Positions 43,653-51,717 of a stretch of 64,000 nt of DNA are shown one piece after another. Source of the DNA: an uncultured Collinsella sp. (GTDB lineage: Bacteria; Actinomycetota; Coriobacteriia; Coriobacteriales; Coriobacteriaceae); the NCBI GenBank assembly GCA_902479135.1, contig CABSNU010000001.1:1-64000 (forward strand), written 5' to 3'. Each line of letters opens with the position of its first letter. Position 1 is the first letter of the stretch. The notes beneath the pieces were generated by a model. The model was not told where the DNA came from, did not search any database, and was given only the letters and a program-made list of their open reading frames with translations. The position numbers and the translations under genes are program-made.

Positions 43653-45062
43653 CTACTGTTTTGGTGCAAAGCGACCTGTCCCCCTTGCGCCAACGCCGGG
43701 ATTGTCGATGCTGCGGCCGCGGCGCGATATGAGGCGCGAAACCTCGCCCAGCAACACGCCGATCACCACACCCATGAGGATCGGCAACTTTGACATCTCG
43801 GCGGGCGAGCTGTTAAGCGGCACGGTTGTCGCAACAATCGAAAGCACGAGTTCTACCACCGGCACCGCAAGCGCTACCGCAAGCACCTTGCCCTCGAAGG
43901 GCGCGCGGAATACACGGGGGCGGTCGTCGTATTTACGCAGGCGCCAAAACGCCGGGAACATCGGGATATAGCTCATGAGCAGAAAGACGACGTTCATCGA
44001 GAAGAAGACCCAAAAGACGTCGGAACCTTCGCCCAGCGGAATCTGAAGTAGCAGCACCAAGCTGGCAAAACAACCGTTAATGAGTGCTGAGCCGTTGGGC
44101 ATGCCGGTCTTCTTGGACACCAGCGCAAAGGGACGCGGCATGTTGCCATGGCGCGCGGCATAGCTCGCCACGTTGTTGACGCCAAAGCTCCAACAGATCA
44201 TGTTGGCAAACAGCGTTACCAGAAAGGCCACGCTCACGACCATCGTCAGCAGGTGAGCGCGCCCCACCATGGCGGCAACCGCGTCCACAATGCCCGAATC
44301 GAGTGAAAGCTGCTCGGTGGGAACCGCGGCTCCAATACCGATGCCACAGATAATGTAGATCGCCGCGATGGCAACGCCACCGGCGATAACCGCCTTGGGG
44401 ATATCGCGCGATGGGTTCTTCATCGTGCTGGCAAAGGTCGCGACCGCCTCAAAGCCCATAAAGTTGAATAGGATGATTGAAAGATACGTCAGTGAGTTAG
44501 TGTCTCCCAGATCGGGGACAAATGTCTTAAACGACATATCGTTGGCAAAGCCGTTGTTGCAGGCAAACCAGATGCCGATGATTCCCACCACGGCGGTAAT
44601 GAGCACCTTGATGACGGCGCCGCCATCCATGACCCAATCGGCCTCGGCCACCGGCTGCATTGCCATGACCGTGACGCCCCACACAAAGGCAAGCTCGATG
44701 GCAATTCGGACCCCAAGCGAAAATTCGATGCCCCATACCGCATTGATGACACTGGGGAACATGCAGGCGATACTTGCCACCCACAGTGGAAAGTTGACCC
44801 AATAGCACCAGGAGCAGCGGGCGCCCCAACGGTCGCCCAAGCCCAGGCGAACCCAATCGTACAGGCCGCCCTCGGAATCGAACGCCGTACCGAGCTCGGC
44901 CACCACCAGGCCATAGGGAAGCAAAAACGTAATGATGAGGAAGATCCACCAGAAGAACTGCACGTTACCCATGGCAGATGCCGGAGCGGCCGCCTCGATG
45001 GTAAAGACAACGCAGATAACCGAGAGGATGACCTCGAACAGGGAGAACTTTTTACCTGCCAC
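43653..45062 (-). CDS. APC-family amino acid/polyamine permease (copy 1)
   Basis: A 469-residue transporter with about twelve hydrophobic segments. It belongs to the amino acid-polyamine-organocation group; segments such as AAAPASAMGNVQFFWWIFLI, FNFMGFEAVATF and FANMICWSFGVNN are nearly the same as in the second copy at 47.1 kb. Placed beside agmatine deiminases and putrescine carbamoyltransferase, an agmatine/putrescine exchange role is likely. The start is GTG 45062 with GGGGGAG. A 60-residue ORF overlaps its start by 11 nt. Confidence 0.88.
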   Translation of the reverse strand: MAGKKFSLFEVILSVICVVFTIEAAAPASAMGNVQFFWWIFLIITFLLPYGLVVAELGTAFDSEGGLYDWVRLGLGDRWGARCSWCYWVNFPLWVASIACMFPSVINAVWGIEFSLGVRIAIELAFVWGVTVMAMQPVAEADWVMDGGAVIKVLITAVVGIIGIWFACNNGFANDMSFKTFVPDLGDTNSLTYLSIILFNFMGFEAVATFASTMKNPSRDIPKAVIAGGVAIAAIYIICGIGIGAAVPTEQLSLDSGIVDAVAAMVGRAHLLTMVVSVAFLVTLFANMICWSFGVNNVASYAARHGNMPRPFALVSKKTGMPNGSALINGCFASLVLLLQIPLGEGSDVFWVFFSMNVVFLLMSYIPMFPAFWRLRKYDDRPRVFRAPFEGKVLAVALAVPVVELVLSIVATTVPLNSSPAEMSKLPILMGVVIGVLLGEVSRLISRRGRSIDNPGVGARGTGRFAPKQ

Positions 45063-45234
45063 GACACGCTCCCCCTACAGCAAAAAGGATGGCATCTGTA
45101 CCGAAGGCGCAGCCCAAGGTAGGGTTGCAGGCCGCGTCACCGGTGCAGGTGCCATCCCAAAGAGAAGAGAGGATGCAATTGTTGGACCAACGCTCGCGGA
45201 ACAGGCGCGTGTAGATAACGATACGCTGGTACAT
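45052..45234 (-). CDS. 60-residue cysteine-containing leader ORF
   Basis: ATG 45234 has GGAG five bases upstream. The product begins MYQRIVIYTRLFRERW and contains five cysteines (SNNCILSSLWDGTCTGDAAC, then NPTLGC and GGACRGR). Its stop overlaps the start of the APC gene by 11 nt and the APC RBS lies inside it, so it could couple or attenuate permease translation, or encode a small metal- or disulfide-containing protein. I do not recognise the family. Confidence 0.4.
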   Translation of the reverse strand: MYQRIVIYTRLFRERWSNNCILSSLWDGTCTGDAACNPTLGCAFGTDAILFAVGGACRGR

Positions 45235-45608
45235 AGATACTCCGATCAAAACGGTCGCGCTCGCAACCGGAAACTTTCGGCAATTGAAGACGCGTCTGAC
45301 CTGGGATATTCAAGCGAACAATTGGCCTAACCCGCAATAAATCCCAGATCAGACGCGTACTCAATCAAAGAGGCGGGCACTCCGAAGTGGAGGCAACGGA
45401 GTGCCCAAAGAAAAACCCAGCCGACCAAGACATCAAGTGACCAGACCATCAATGCCCCGAGATGGTCACGGTGCGATTCACCGACTGTCCGATTGATCGA
45501 CTGGGTTTTCGAGGTGCCCCAGGTCGCCGCGAAAGAGGAGCGAAGCGTACTTTGGTACGCGAGCGACGGCTTGAGCGGCGAGATGGGGTGCCTCGGAAAG
45601 CCAGACGA
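45235..45608. other. Intergenic region APC to agmatine deiminase 2
   Basis: Holds the 45290-45358 hairpin. The remainder to 45608 is GC-rich without a supported gene; it includes the presumed promoter of the APC transcript and the 3' end of the upstream aguA transcript. Confidence 0.4.
45290..45358. repeat. Hairpin of the GGCnTA-loop family, copy 3
   Basis: ACGCGTCTGACCTGGGAT (45290-45307) pairs with 45341-45358 with one mismatch; the 33-nt loop contains TTGGCCTAACCCGC. It lies between aguA copy 2 and the leader ORF of the APC gene, in the space behind aguA and ahead of the APC transcript. Confidence 0.55.
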
Positions 45609-46814
45609 TTAAGCCGACGGCTCCTGCTGGGTAATGCAGTGGATATTGCCGCCGCCGAAGACGACCTGCTCGGACTGAACGCCGACGCACTTGTAGACGC
45701 CCTCGCCCCAGACCTCGTCATAGATCTTCTGGAGCGTGTCAACGGCCAGCTGGTCGTTCTCGTCGCCGTACTGCGGGACGATAACGCCGTGGTTGGTGAC
45801 CAGGTAGTTCATGTAGGAAGCGATCAGCGGCTCGTCGGGAACGCGCGGCTCGGCGTTCTCGTCGGCGTCGATGGTGTCGCAGGAAGCCTGGTCCATGAAC
45901 AGCGGGTTCACGGGCATGCAGAGCTTGTAGACCTTCAGCTTGCGGCCCTTGGCGTCAACGGCGTTGGAGAGGGTCTCGTAGGCAGCGTGGCACTGATCAT
46001 AGAACGGGTACTCGGGATCGTCGGTCCAGATGCAGGCCATGACGCCCGGGGCAATGAACGTAGCGACGTCATCGATGTGGCCGTTGGTCTCCTCGGGGTC
46101 GATGCCCTCCTTGACCCAGATGACCTTCTCGACACCCAGGTAGTCCTTGAGGTGCTCGTTCATGTACTCGCGAAGCTCCTCGCTCCAGGGCTCGAACTTC
46201 TTGTGGTACTTGGGCCAGATGGACTCGGGATCCTCTTCCTCCTCGAGCACCGCAGAGCAGGTGCGGCCCGGGGAAAGCAGGCACTGGTCGGTCACGACAA
46301 GGGTGCCCTCGCCGTCGACGGTGATGGAGCCGCCCTCGAGGATCATGTCGTCGGGACGATAGCGGCGGCAGCCGGAGAGCTCAGCCATCTTGAGGGCGAT
46401 CTGCTCGTCCTTGTCCCACGGGAAGTACAGGCCGTCGACGAGGCCGCCGTAGGCGTTGAAGTGCCAGTGGTTGGCGCGCTTCTCGCCCTTGCCGTTGATG
46501 ACGTAGGTGGCGGCGGTGTCGCGGAACCAGGCGTCGTCGGTGGTCATCTCGATGACGGTGACGTTCTCGTCGTTCTCGAAGACGGCCTTGCAGTTGGCGT
46601 AGTCGACCTGGTTGGCGCACATATAGACCGGGGTGAACTCGGAGATGGCGCGGGCGATGGCGGCATACTGCTTCTGAGCCGGCTTGGCGCCGTGGGCCCA
46701 GGTGTCGGTGCGGTGGGGCCAGCCCATCCACACGCGATCCTGCGGGGCGAACTCAGCGGGCATAAAGAAGCCGTCGGCCTTGGGGGTGGACTCGGACTCG
46801 GTGATCGTACGCAT
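45609..46814 (-). CDS. aguA: Agmatine deiminase (copy 2)
   Basis: A 401-residue enzyme of the same family as the 36.6-kb gene. Motifs: WPHRTDTWAHGAKPAQ, DDAWFRDTA, HWHFNAYGG, EGGSITVDGEGT, ETNGHIDDVATF and catalytic Cys in GGGNIHCITQQ. It has an acidic insert (VLEEEEDPESIW) that copy 1 lacks, and FRDTA where copy 1 has IRDPG. RBS GGAGG. It sits between two APC permease genes and is upstream of none of the LuxR genes, so it most likely shares a transcript with the second permease and putrescine carbamoyltransferase. Confidence 0.92.
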   Translation of the reverse strand: MRTITESESTPKADGFFMPAEFAPQDRVWMGWPHRTDTWAHGAKPAQKQYAAIARAISEFTPVYMCANQVDYANCKAVFENDENVTVIEMTTDDAWFRDTAATYVINGKGEKRANHWHFNAYGGLVDGLYFPWDKDEQIALKMAELSGCRRYRPDDMILEGGSITVDGEGTLVVTDQCLLSPGRTCSAVLEEEEDPESIWPKYHKKFEPWSEELREYMNEHLKDYLGVEKVIWVKEGIDPEETNGHIDDVATFIAPGVMACIWTDDPEYPFYDQCHAAYETLSNAVDAKGRKLKVYKLCMPVNPLFMDQASCDTIDADENAEPRVPDEPLIASYMNYLVTNHGVIVPQYGDENDQLAVDTLQKIYDEVWGEGVYKCVGVQSEQVVFGGGNIHCITQQEPSA

Positions 46815-47100
46815 AAGATTTCCTCCAAATCGAACGATCGCTTGCTGCGGGCGGGTTACCCGCAGCCTAAAACCAAGAGATGGTAGGCGCCCGTTCCCCG
46901 GCAAAGGTCGGGGCGCCCGGTGCCGGTTTTCACGGAATCGCACCGGCAAGCGACGACGTAACCAAGTGCGCGGAGACAAAACGCACGAAGGATACGGAAG
47001 AGAGATTGGGGTGGGCGGTGGTTACCGGAGCTATCGCTCACACCCACCCCGGGGGAATGGTTAGAAGATGATGAGGGTTGGAGCCCCGAATCCGGGTGCT

Positions 47101-48540
47101 CTAGTTCTCCTCGGCCTCGGCAGCCTCCTCAGCGAGACGCTGAGCTGCCAGCTCGGGAGTGAGGCCCTTGTACTCGGTCTCGCGGCCCTTGGCGCTGACG
47201 ACGCGGACAACCTCGCCGATGAGCAGAAGCACGATGAAGATAACGATCATCGGGAGCTTGTCGCCAATTTCAGCGGCGGAGAACGGAACCAGGGTTGCGA
47301 CGATGGCCAGGACCAGCTCGATGCAGGGGATGGCCAGCATGACCTTCATCATCGCGCCCTTGAACGGGAACGTGAAGATGCGCTCACGGTTGTGGTCGTT
47401 CTTACGAAGGTTGAGGAACGCCGGGAACATCGGGATGTAGGTGAGCAGCAGGAAGACGACGGAGGTGCCGAAGAGCATCCAGAAGACACCGTTGGAGATG
47501 GCGTCGATGGGCACCAGCTGCAGGCAGAGAACCAGGGAGGCAACGACAGCGTTGACCAGGTTGGCGCCGTTGGGCATGTCGTCATCCGAGATCATCGAGG
47601 CGAAGACCTTGGGCATGTTGCCGTGCTCAGCAGCATAGCGAGCGACGGAGTTGACGCCGAAGGACCAAGCAGCCATGTTGGCGAACAGGGTGATCAGGAA
47701 GGCGATGCAGATGACCTTGAAGAGCATGGAGTCGCCCACCATGGTCTGAACTGCGACGATCATGCCGTAGTCGGGGTCGATGGAGTCGGCCGGCACGGCG
47801 GCGCCGATGCCGAAGCCGGCGAACAGGTAGATGACGGCGATAGCCACGCCACCGACGATGATAGCCTTGGGAATATCGCGAGCGGGATCGGCCATGTCGT
47901 CGGTCATGGTGCAGATGACCTCGAAGCCCATGAAGTTAAAGATGATGATCGACAGGTAGCCGAGAGCGTTGGTGTTGGTGAGCTCGGGCAGGAAGGTGGC
48001 AGCGGACATGTCGTTCGCAAAACCGTTCTCCATGGCATACCAAATGCCCAAAGCGCCAACGATAACGGCGACGGCGACCTTGATGATGGCGCCACCGTTA
48101 AGGACCCACTCGGAGTCGGCCGCCTTGGAGCGGCCCATGAGGTAGACGATCCACACAAAGGCAAGATCGATACCCATCTTGGCGATCAAGTTGAACTCGA
48201 CGCCAAAGACCATGCCCAAAATGTCGGGGAACATGGTAGCCAGCGAGGCGATCCACAGCGGGTAGTTGACCCAGTAGTAGTACGAGATGCGGGCGCCCCA
48301 TTTGTCGCCCAGGCCATCGCGTACCCAGTCGTAAATGCCGCCCTCGCCGTCATAGGTGGTACCGAGCTCGGCGACAACCATGCCGTAGGGAAGCAGGAAG
48401 GTCAGGATCAGGAAGATCCACCAGAAGAACTGCTGGTTGCCAATGGCAGCAGCAGGAGCGGCGGCCTCGCAAACGAAGACGACGCAGATGATGGTCGAAA
48501 TGACCGTCAAGAAGGAAAGCTTTTTCTTTCCGTCGCTCAT
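47101..48540 (-). CDS. APC-family amino acid/polyamine permease (copy 2)
   Basis: A 479-residue transporter with about twelve hydrophobic segments, very similar to the permease at 43.7 kb (shared AAAPAAAIGNQQFFWWIFLI-type start and FNFMGFEVICTM). The gene order aguA - permease - carbamoyltransferase fits an agmatine/putrescine antiporter (AguD role). RBS AAGGAG precedes ATG 48540. The C-terminus is an acidic Glu/Ala tail. Confidence 0.88.
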   Translation of the reverse strand: MSDGKKKLSFLTVISTIICVVFVCEAAAPAAAIGNQQFFWWIFLILTFLLPYGMVVAELGTTYDGEGGIYDWVRDGLGDKWGARISYYYWVNYPLWIASLATMFPDILGMVFGVEFNLIAKMGIDLAFVWIVYLMGRSKAADSEWVLNGGAIIKVAVAVIVGALGIWYAMENGFANDMSAATFLPELTNTNALGYLSIIIFNFMGFEVICTMTDDMADPARDIPKAIIVGGVAIAVIYLFAGFGIGAAVPADSIDPDYGMIVAVQTMVGDSMLFKVICIAFLITLFANMAAWSFGVNSVARYAAEHGNMPKVFASMISDDDMPNGANLVNAVVASLVLCLQLVPIDAISNGVFWMLFGTSVVFLLLTYIPMFPAFLNLRKNDHNRERIFTFPFKGAMMKVMLAIPCIELVLAIVATLVPFSAAEIGDKLPMIVIFIVLLLIGEVVRVVSAKGRETEYKGLTPELAAQRLAEEAAEAEEN

Positions 48541-48673
48541 GATGAGCTCCTTCGCTCAGTCTTGGACAGATCCGAGGCCCTAAGGTATTAAGGCAATTGC
48601 TTGGGCCTCGGTGAGCGGGCGACAGGAGACGAGCATCCGCCGCCCGCAAACGTGCTTTTAGAAGCCTTGAGGC

Positions 48674-49747
48674 TTAGAGCTGCTCGAGAGCCTCGAGAGC
48701 GGCGTGGAGCTCAGCCTTGGCGGAGTACTCGACACCCTCGTCGTTGAGCGGGGTGCGCTTGCCCAGGGCGGCAAGGAGAGCACGGATGGAGTGCTTGCGG
48801 TTCTCGGCCTCGACCCAGCACAGGGAGCGCTCGGGATCGTCCATGACTTCGTCGACGACCTCCTCGTTGCGGGTGGCCGGCAGGCAGTGCATGAACTTGG
48901 AGTTGGGGCCGGCAAAGTTCATCATGTCCATGGTGACCTGATACTTGGGATAGAACACGTCCATGTAGTTCTCGCCCGAGACCTCCTCGTCGTACAGGCC
49001 ATACCACACGTCGGTGTAGATGAAGTCGGCGCCCTTGATGCACTCGATGTCGTCGGAGATGACGATGGAGCCACCGGAGACCTTGCAGTTCTCCTCGGCG
49101 ATGGCCATCATCTGCTTGCCGAACTCGGCGCGCTCCTCGACGGTGCCAACGTGCAGGCCGCCGTCGGGGATCTGGTGGCCCTTAGGTCCAAACTGGACAA
49201 ACTTCATGCCGACCTTGGAGGCGATGAACATGAGGGAGACGCAGACCTGGGTGGCGTCGCCGATGAAGGCCAGGGTGCAGTCCTCGATCTTCTTGCCCTC
49301 GGGGAGGTTCTCGAGCATGGTCATGAGGTCGCCCATCTCCTGCGTGGGATGGTTGAACTCGGACATGCCGTTGATGACGGGCACAGCGGAGCCCTCGGCG
49401 AGGCCGACGACGTCCTTGTGACGGTCAACGCGAGCCATCATGATGTCGAGCAGCGAGCCCATAACGCGAGCGGTGTCGCCCAGGGACTCGTGACCGCCGA
49501 GCTGGATGGTGCCAGGGCCATAGAACTGAGCATGGCCGCCGAGGTCGGTCATAGCGGTCTCGAAGGAAAGACGAGTGCGGGTGGAGACCTGCTGGAAGAT
49601 CATGCCAAGGCTCTTGTTGCGGAGCAGGTGCGGATAATAACCGTCAACCTTGATGGCCTTCTTCATTGCCAGGCCAAGATCCTCAATAGCCAGGATCTGC
49701 TCTTTGGTGAAGTCGTTGGTGTCGATGAAATCCTTAGGCAGTGCCAT
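48674..49747 (-). CDS. ptcA: Putrescine carbamoyltransferase (ornithine carbamoyltransferase family)
   Basis: A 357-residue carbamoyltransferase. The carbamoyl phosphate loop is STRTRLSFE near residue 55, followed by [10 protein letters not shown] and [11 protein letters not shown]. Ornithine carbamoyltransferase is the alternative; the agmatine deiminase and permease context, and the length with a C-terminal extension, favour the putrescine enzyme, which yields putrescine plus carbamoyl phosphate from N-carbamoylputrescine. RBS AAGGAAA. It is the promoter-proximal gene of the leftward ptcA-permease-aguA series. No carbamate kinase gene in the window. Confidence 0.85.
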   Translation of the reverse strand: MALPKDFIDTNDFTKEQILAIEDLGLAMKKAIKVDGYYPHLLRNKSLGMIFQQVSTRTRLSFETAMTDLGGHAQFYGPGTIQLGGHESLGDTARVMGSLLDIMMARVDRHKDVVGLAEGSAVPVINGMSEFNHPTQEMGDLMTMLENLPEGKKIEDCTLAFIGDATQVCVSLMFIASKVGMKFVQFGPKGHQIPDGGLHVGTVEERAEFGKQMMAIAEENCKVSGGSIVISDDIECIKGADFIYTDVWYGLYDEEVSGENYMDVFYPKYQVTMDMMNFAGPNSKFMHCLPATRNEEVVDEVMDDPERSLCWVEAENRKHSIRALLAALGKRTPLNDEGVEYSAKAELHAALEALEQL

Positions 49748-50077
49748 GTCGATTTCCTTTCCGCCGGTCTTGCCGACTATTACTATGAGGCGCTCGAACA
49801 TCACGCCTCGTGTTGACAAGACCATCATTCACCCGTATGCAATTTTTACCTAGTTTATTCGGGATTAAAGACCGTTCACGGAGTTACACCCCCTCTAAAC
49901 CAATATAAACCCGCAGGTCAAGAGTTTACAGGGGGTTTACCATCTAGAACCGCGAACGGTATACGGCTATGCTGTATCTCGGCGCCTAATCCGCAATGAA
50001 ACGAAGGGTTGAGACGTCTATATCCCACAAGGTATACAGAGCTCGGCCATAGAATAAATGAGATGGGACGGTGGCAG
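49748..50077. promoter_or_regulatory. Divergent promoter region of ptcA and LuxR gene
   Basis: AT-richer region with TAAACC at 49896-49901 and TAAACCCGC at 49906-49914 (10 bp apart), then GTTTAC at 49924 and GGTTTACC at 49934-49941 in inverted sense. Similar TAAACCTGC boxes precede the amidohydrolase at 42.2 kb. Likely LuxR-type operator sites; no gene. Confidence 0.45.
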
Positions 50078-51043
50078 ATGAACACCCTGATGTTCTTCTA
50101 TACCCTAGCGATACTCGTGATCTGTATTGTGACGGCGGTGCTCTCGCTTGCCGCCTATGCCTCATCTCGTCGACGCTTCTTTATCTATGGCAGCGGCGTA
50201 TTTATCTGCTATGCCATCGAGATGACCGAGATTTTCTTTTTTGAATACACGCTGCAAAACCAGAGTTTTCCAGCCAGCGACTATTACTCAATTACCATGC
50301 CTGTGTTGCGGACCTTTGTGGCGACCGCTTCGCAGGCTTTTATTTGGCTCATTGCCATGGATTTGCTCGACAAGCATTCAAAAAAGCAGTTTGTCATTCC
50401 CGTCGCAACGTTCTTGCTGAGCGAGCTGCTGATTATCGTCGCTGTCCCCTACGGCCCCATTCATCAATGGCTCTACTACACGATGCGTCAGGTATTCCTT
50501 GTTTTCGTGGGGCTATATATCTTTTGGACGGCACGCAAGAGCACGCAAGTCGAGCTGAAGGCACGCGTTAACAACCAACGAAAGCACCTGATTATCGGCG
50601 CTATTCTGGTCGGTTGCATCGTTGCCGAGGATTTCTACAACATTCTGATTGTCCCCATGAGTCTGGCGCCCTCTTGGCTGCAACTATATCTGTCCGAGCG
50701 CAACTTTAGCGAAAACGTCTTTGCCTGCTACTTTGCGATTCTGCTGATCATCTACTCCTACCACGTGCTTTCAATCCGCATGCAGGAGGCGCCCGAGGAA
50801 AAGAACGTCAGCGATCTTGATCGACACATCGAAGAGCAGATGCCCTTCTATCGCAACGCCTACAAGCTCTCCAACCGTGAGACCGAAGTTATGCGTCTGG
50901 TTGTGCTGGGCAAATCAAACCAAGAGATTGCTGACGAGCTGTTCCTTGCCGTGGGCACCGTCAAGACCCACATCCACAACATCTTGGTCAAAACCGAGCA
51001 GCAAAACCGCACCACGCTCATCCTCCACTTTTGGAAGCGATAA
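50078..51043 (+). CDS. Membrane-anchored LuxR-type regulator
   Basis: A 321-residue protein with about seven hydrophobic segments and a LuxR HTH at the C-terminus (LSNRETEVMRLVVLGKSNQE, then IADELFLAVGTVKTHIHNIL). It is divergent from ptcA and is the best candidate to control the agmatine genes. ATG 50078 follows GGTGG; ATG 50063 is an alternative. The last nine codons and the terminator behind it are duplicated at 55.6 kb. Confidence 0.88.
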   Translation: MNTLMFFYTLAILVICIVTAVLSLAAYASSRRRFFIYGSGVFICYAIEMTEIFFFEYTLQNQSFPASDYYSITMPVLRTFVATASQAFIWLIAMDLLDKHSKKQFVIPVATFLLSELLIIVAVPYGPIHQWLYYTMRQVFLVFVGLYIFWTARKSTQVELKARVNNQRKHLIIGAILVGCIVAEDFYNILIVPMSLAPSWLQLYLSERNFSENVFACYFAILLIIYSYHVLSIRMQEAPEEKNVSDLDRHIEEQMPFYRNAYKLSNRETEVMRLVVLGKSNQEIADELFLAVGTVKTHIHNILVKTEQQNRTTLILHFWKR

Positions 51044-51136
51044 CCTGCTAAAAAGGGACAGGTTTATTTTGGCAGGTTTTATCTGGGCAAACGCCAACCG
51101 CCGCAAGGGAGCTGCTTTCCCTCGCGGCGGTTTTCT
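51009..51136 (+). repeat. 128-bp direct repeat, left copy (LuxR 3' end plus terminators)
   Basis: Covers the end of the LuxR gene (TLILHFWKR), a GGGACAG-loop hairpin (51043-51079) and a GC-rich hairpin (CCGCCGC/GCGGCGG, 51098-51131, then TTTTCT). 126 of 128 bases equal 55591-55718. The two copies bound the 51.1-55.6 kb segment. Confidence 0.9.
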
Positions 51137-51137
51137 G
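51043..51137 (+). terminator. Double terminator of LuxR gene
   Basis: First hairpin CCTGCTAAAA/TTTTGGCAGG around GGGACAGGTTTA, followed by TTTTAT; second ACCGCCGCAAGGGA with TTTCCCTCGCGGCGGT followed by TTTCT. Both follow the stop within 90 nt. Confidence 0.75.
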
Positions 51138-51361
51138 GCTCACGCTTTCTTTCGTCTCAATCTGTAACATATGGAGACCAAATCGCCGTCTTACTGTTAC
51201 AGATCGAGACGAGTTACAGAACGCGCGTCGAATAATCTCAATCTGTAACAGGTAGAAGCGTTTTTGCCAGTCAGATGTTACAGATTGAGATAAACGAAGG
51301 AGCGGTAGCGTTAAACAAGTCCGCCACAAAGTTATTCGGAGAGATCCGATCCTAGAGTTGT
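51137..51361. other. Intergenic stretch with tandem hairpins
   Basis: Mostly filled by two hairpins with the same stem (separate entry). The right end is the 3' side of the small secreted-protein gene. No other gene. Confidence 0.5.
51153..51291. repeat. Tandem hairpins sharing the stem TCTCAATCTGTAACA
   Basis: Hairpin 1 (51153-51211) has a 17-bp stem with one mismatch; hairpin 2 (51235-51291) a 16-bp perfect stem. Both stems contain TCTCAATCTGTAACA; the 25-nt loops differ. The loop of hairpin 2 (GCGTTTTTGCCAG) slightly resembles the GGCnTA-loop family. Four copies of one sequence in alternating orientation suggest a repeat pair or binding array. Confidence 0.6.
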
Positions 51362-51715
51362 CTACCAGGTACGATATGTGCACTGATATTTTGTCTCAAA
51401 CCCGGGCATCCCGTTGCCGCGTGGGCTTAACGCTGCACCCGTATAGAGAATCGTTTGCCCCGTACGAGAATACGAAGTTTTGAAAGACAGCCTCTTGTAT
51501 GTCTGGTCGAAACAATCAACATTCTCGCTCGGGTGGTTCGCAGTGGAGAACGACTTGTAAGTGTCCAAGACGTCCGCTGTCACAAGACGACAAGGCGCGA
51601 CAGAACCTGCATCTGGTTTCGCCGTCGCACAAACGGGAATTGTGACCATCGACAGGGTAAGCATAAAACATGCGAACATTGCCTTCACAAAGTTCTTCGT
51701 TACATGGCGTTTCAT
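51362..51715 (-). CDS. Small secreted cysteine-containing protein
   Basis: A 117-residue protein with a signal peptide (KAMFACFMLTLSMVTIPVC, cleavage likely after CATA near residue 32). The mature 85 residues contain three cysteines and end YQCTYRTW; no known family recognised. It starts 2 nt after the stop of the ABC gene with RBS AGGAAAGGAAG, so the two are co-translated. It may be the substrate or an accessory of that transporter (immunity, signal or bacteriocin-like role). Codon use is less GC-biased than in the flanking genes. Confidence 0.6.
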   Translation of the reverse strand: MKRHVTKNFVKAMFACFMLTLSMVTIPVCATAKPDAGSVAPCRLVTADVLDTYKSFSTANHPSENVDCFDQTYKRLSFKTSYSRTGQTILYTGAALSPRGNGMPGFETKYQCTYRTW

Positions 51716-51717
51716 GG

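Noticed and set aside
51153..51291. Possible CRISPR array
   Set aside because: Only two hairpins with inverted, not direct, repeats; no cas genes.
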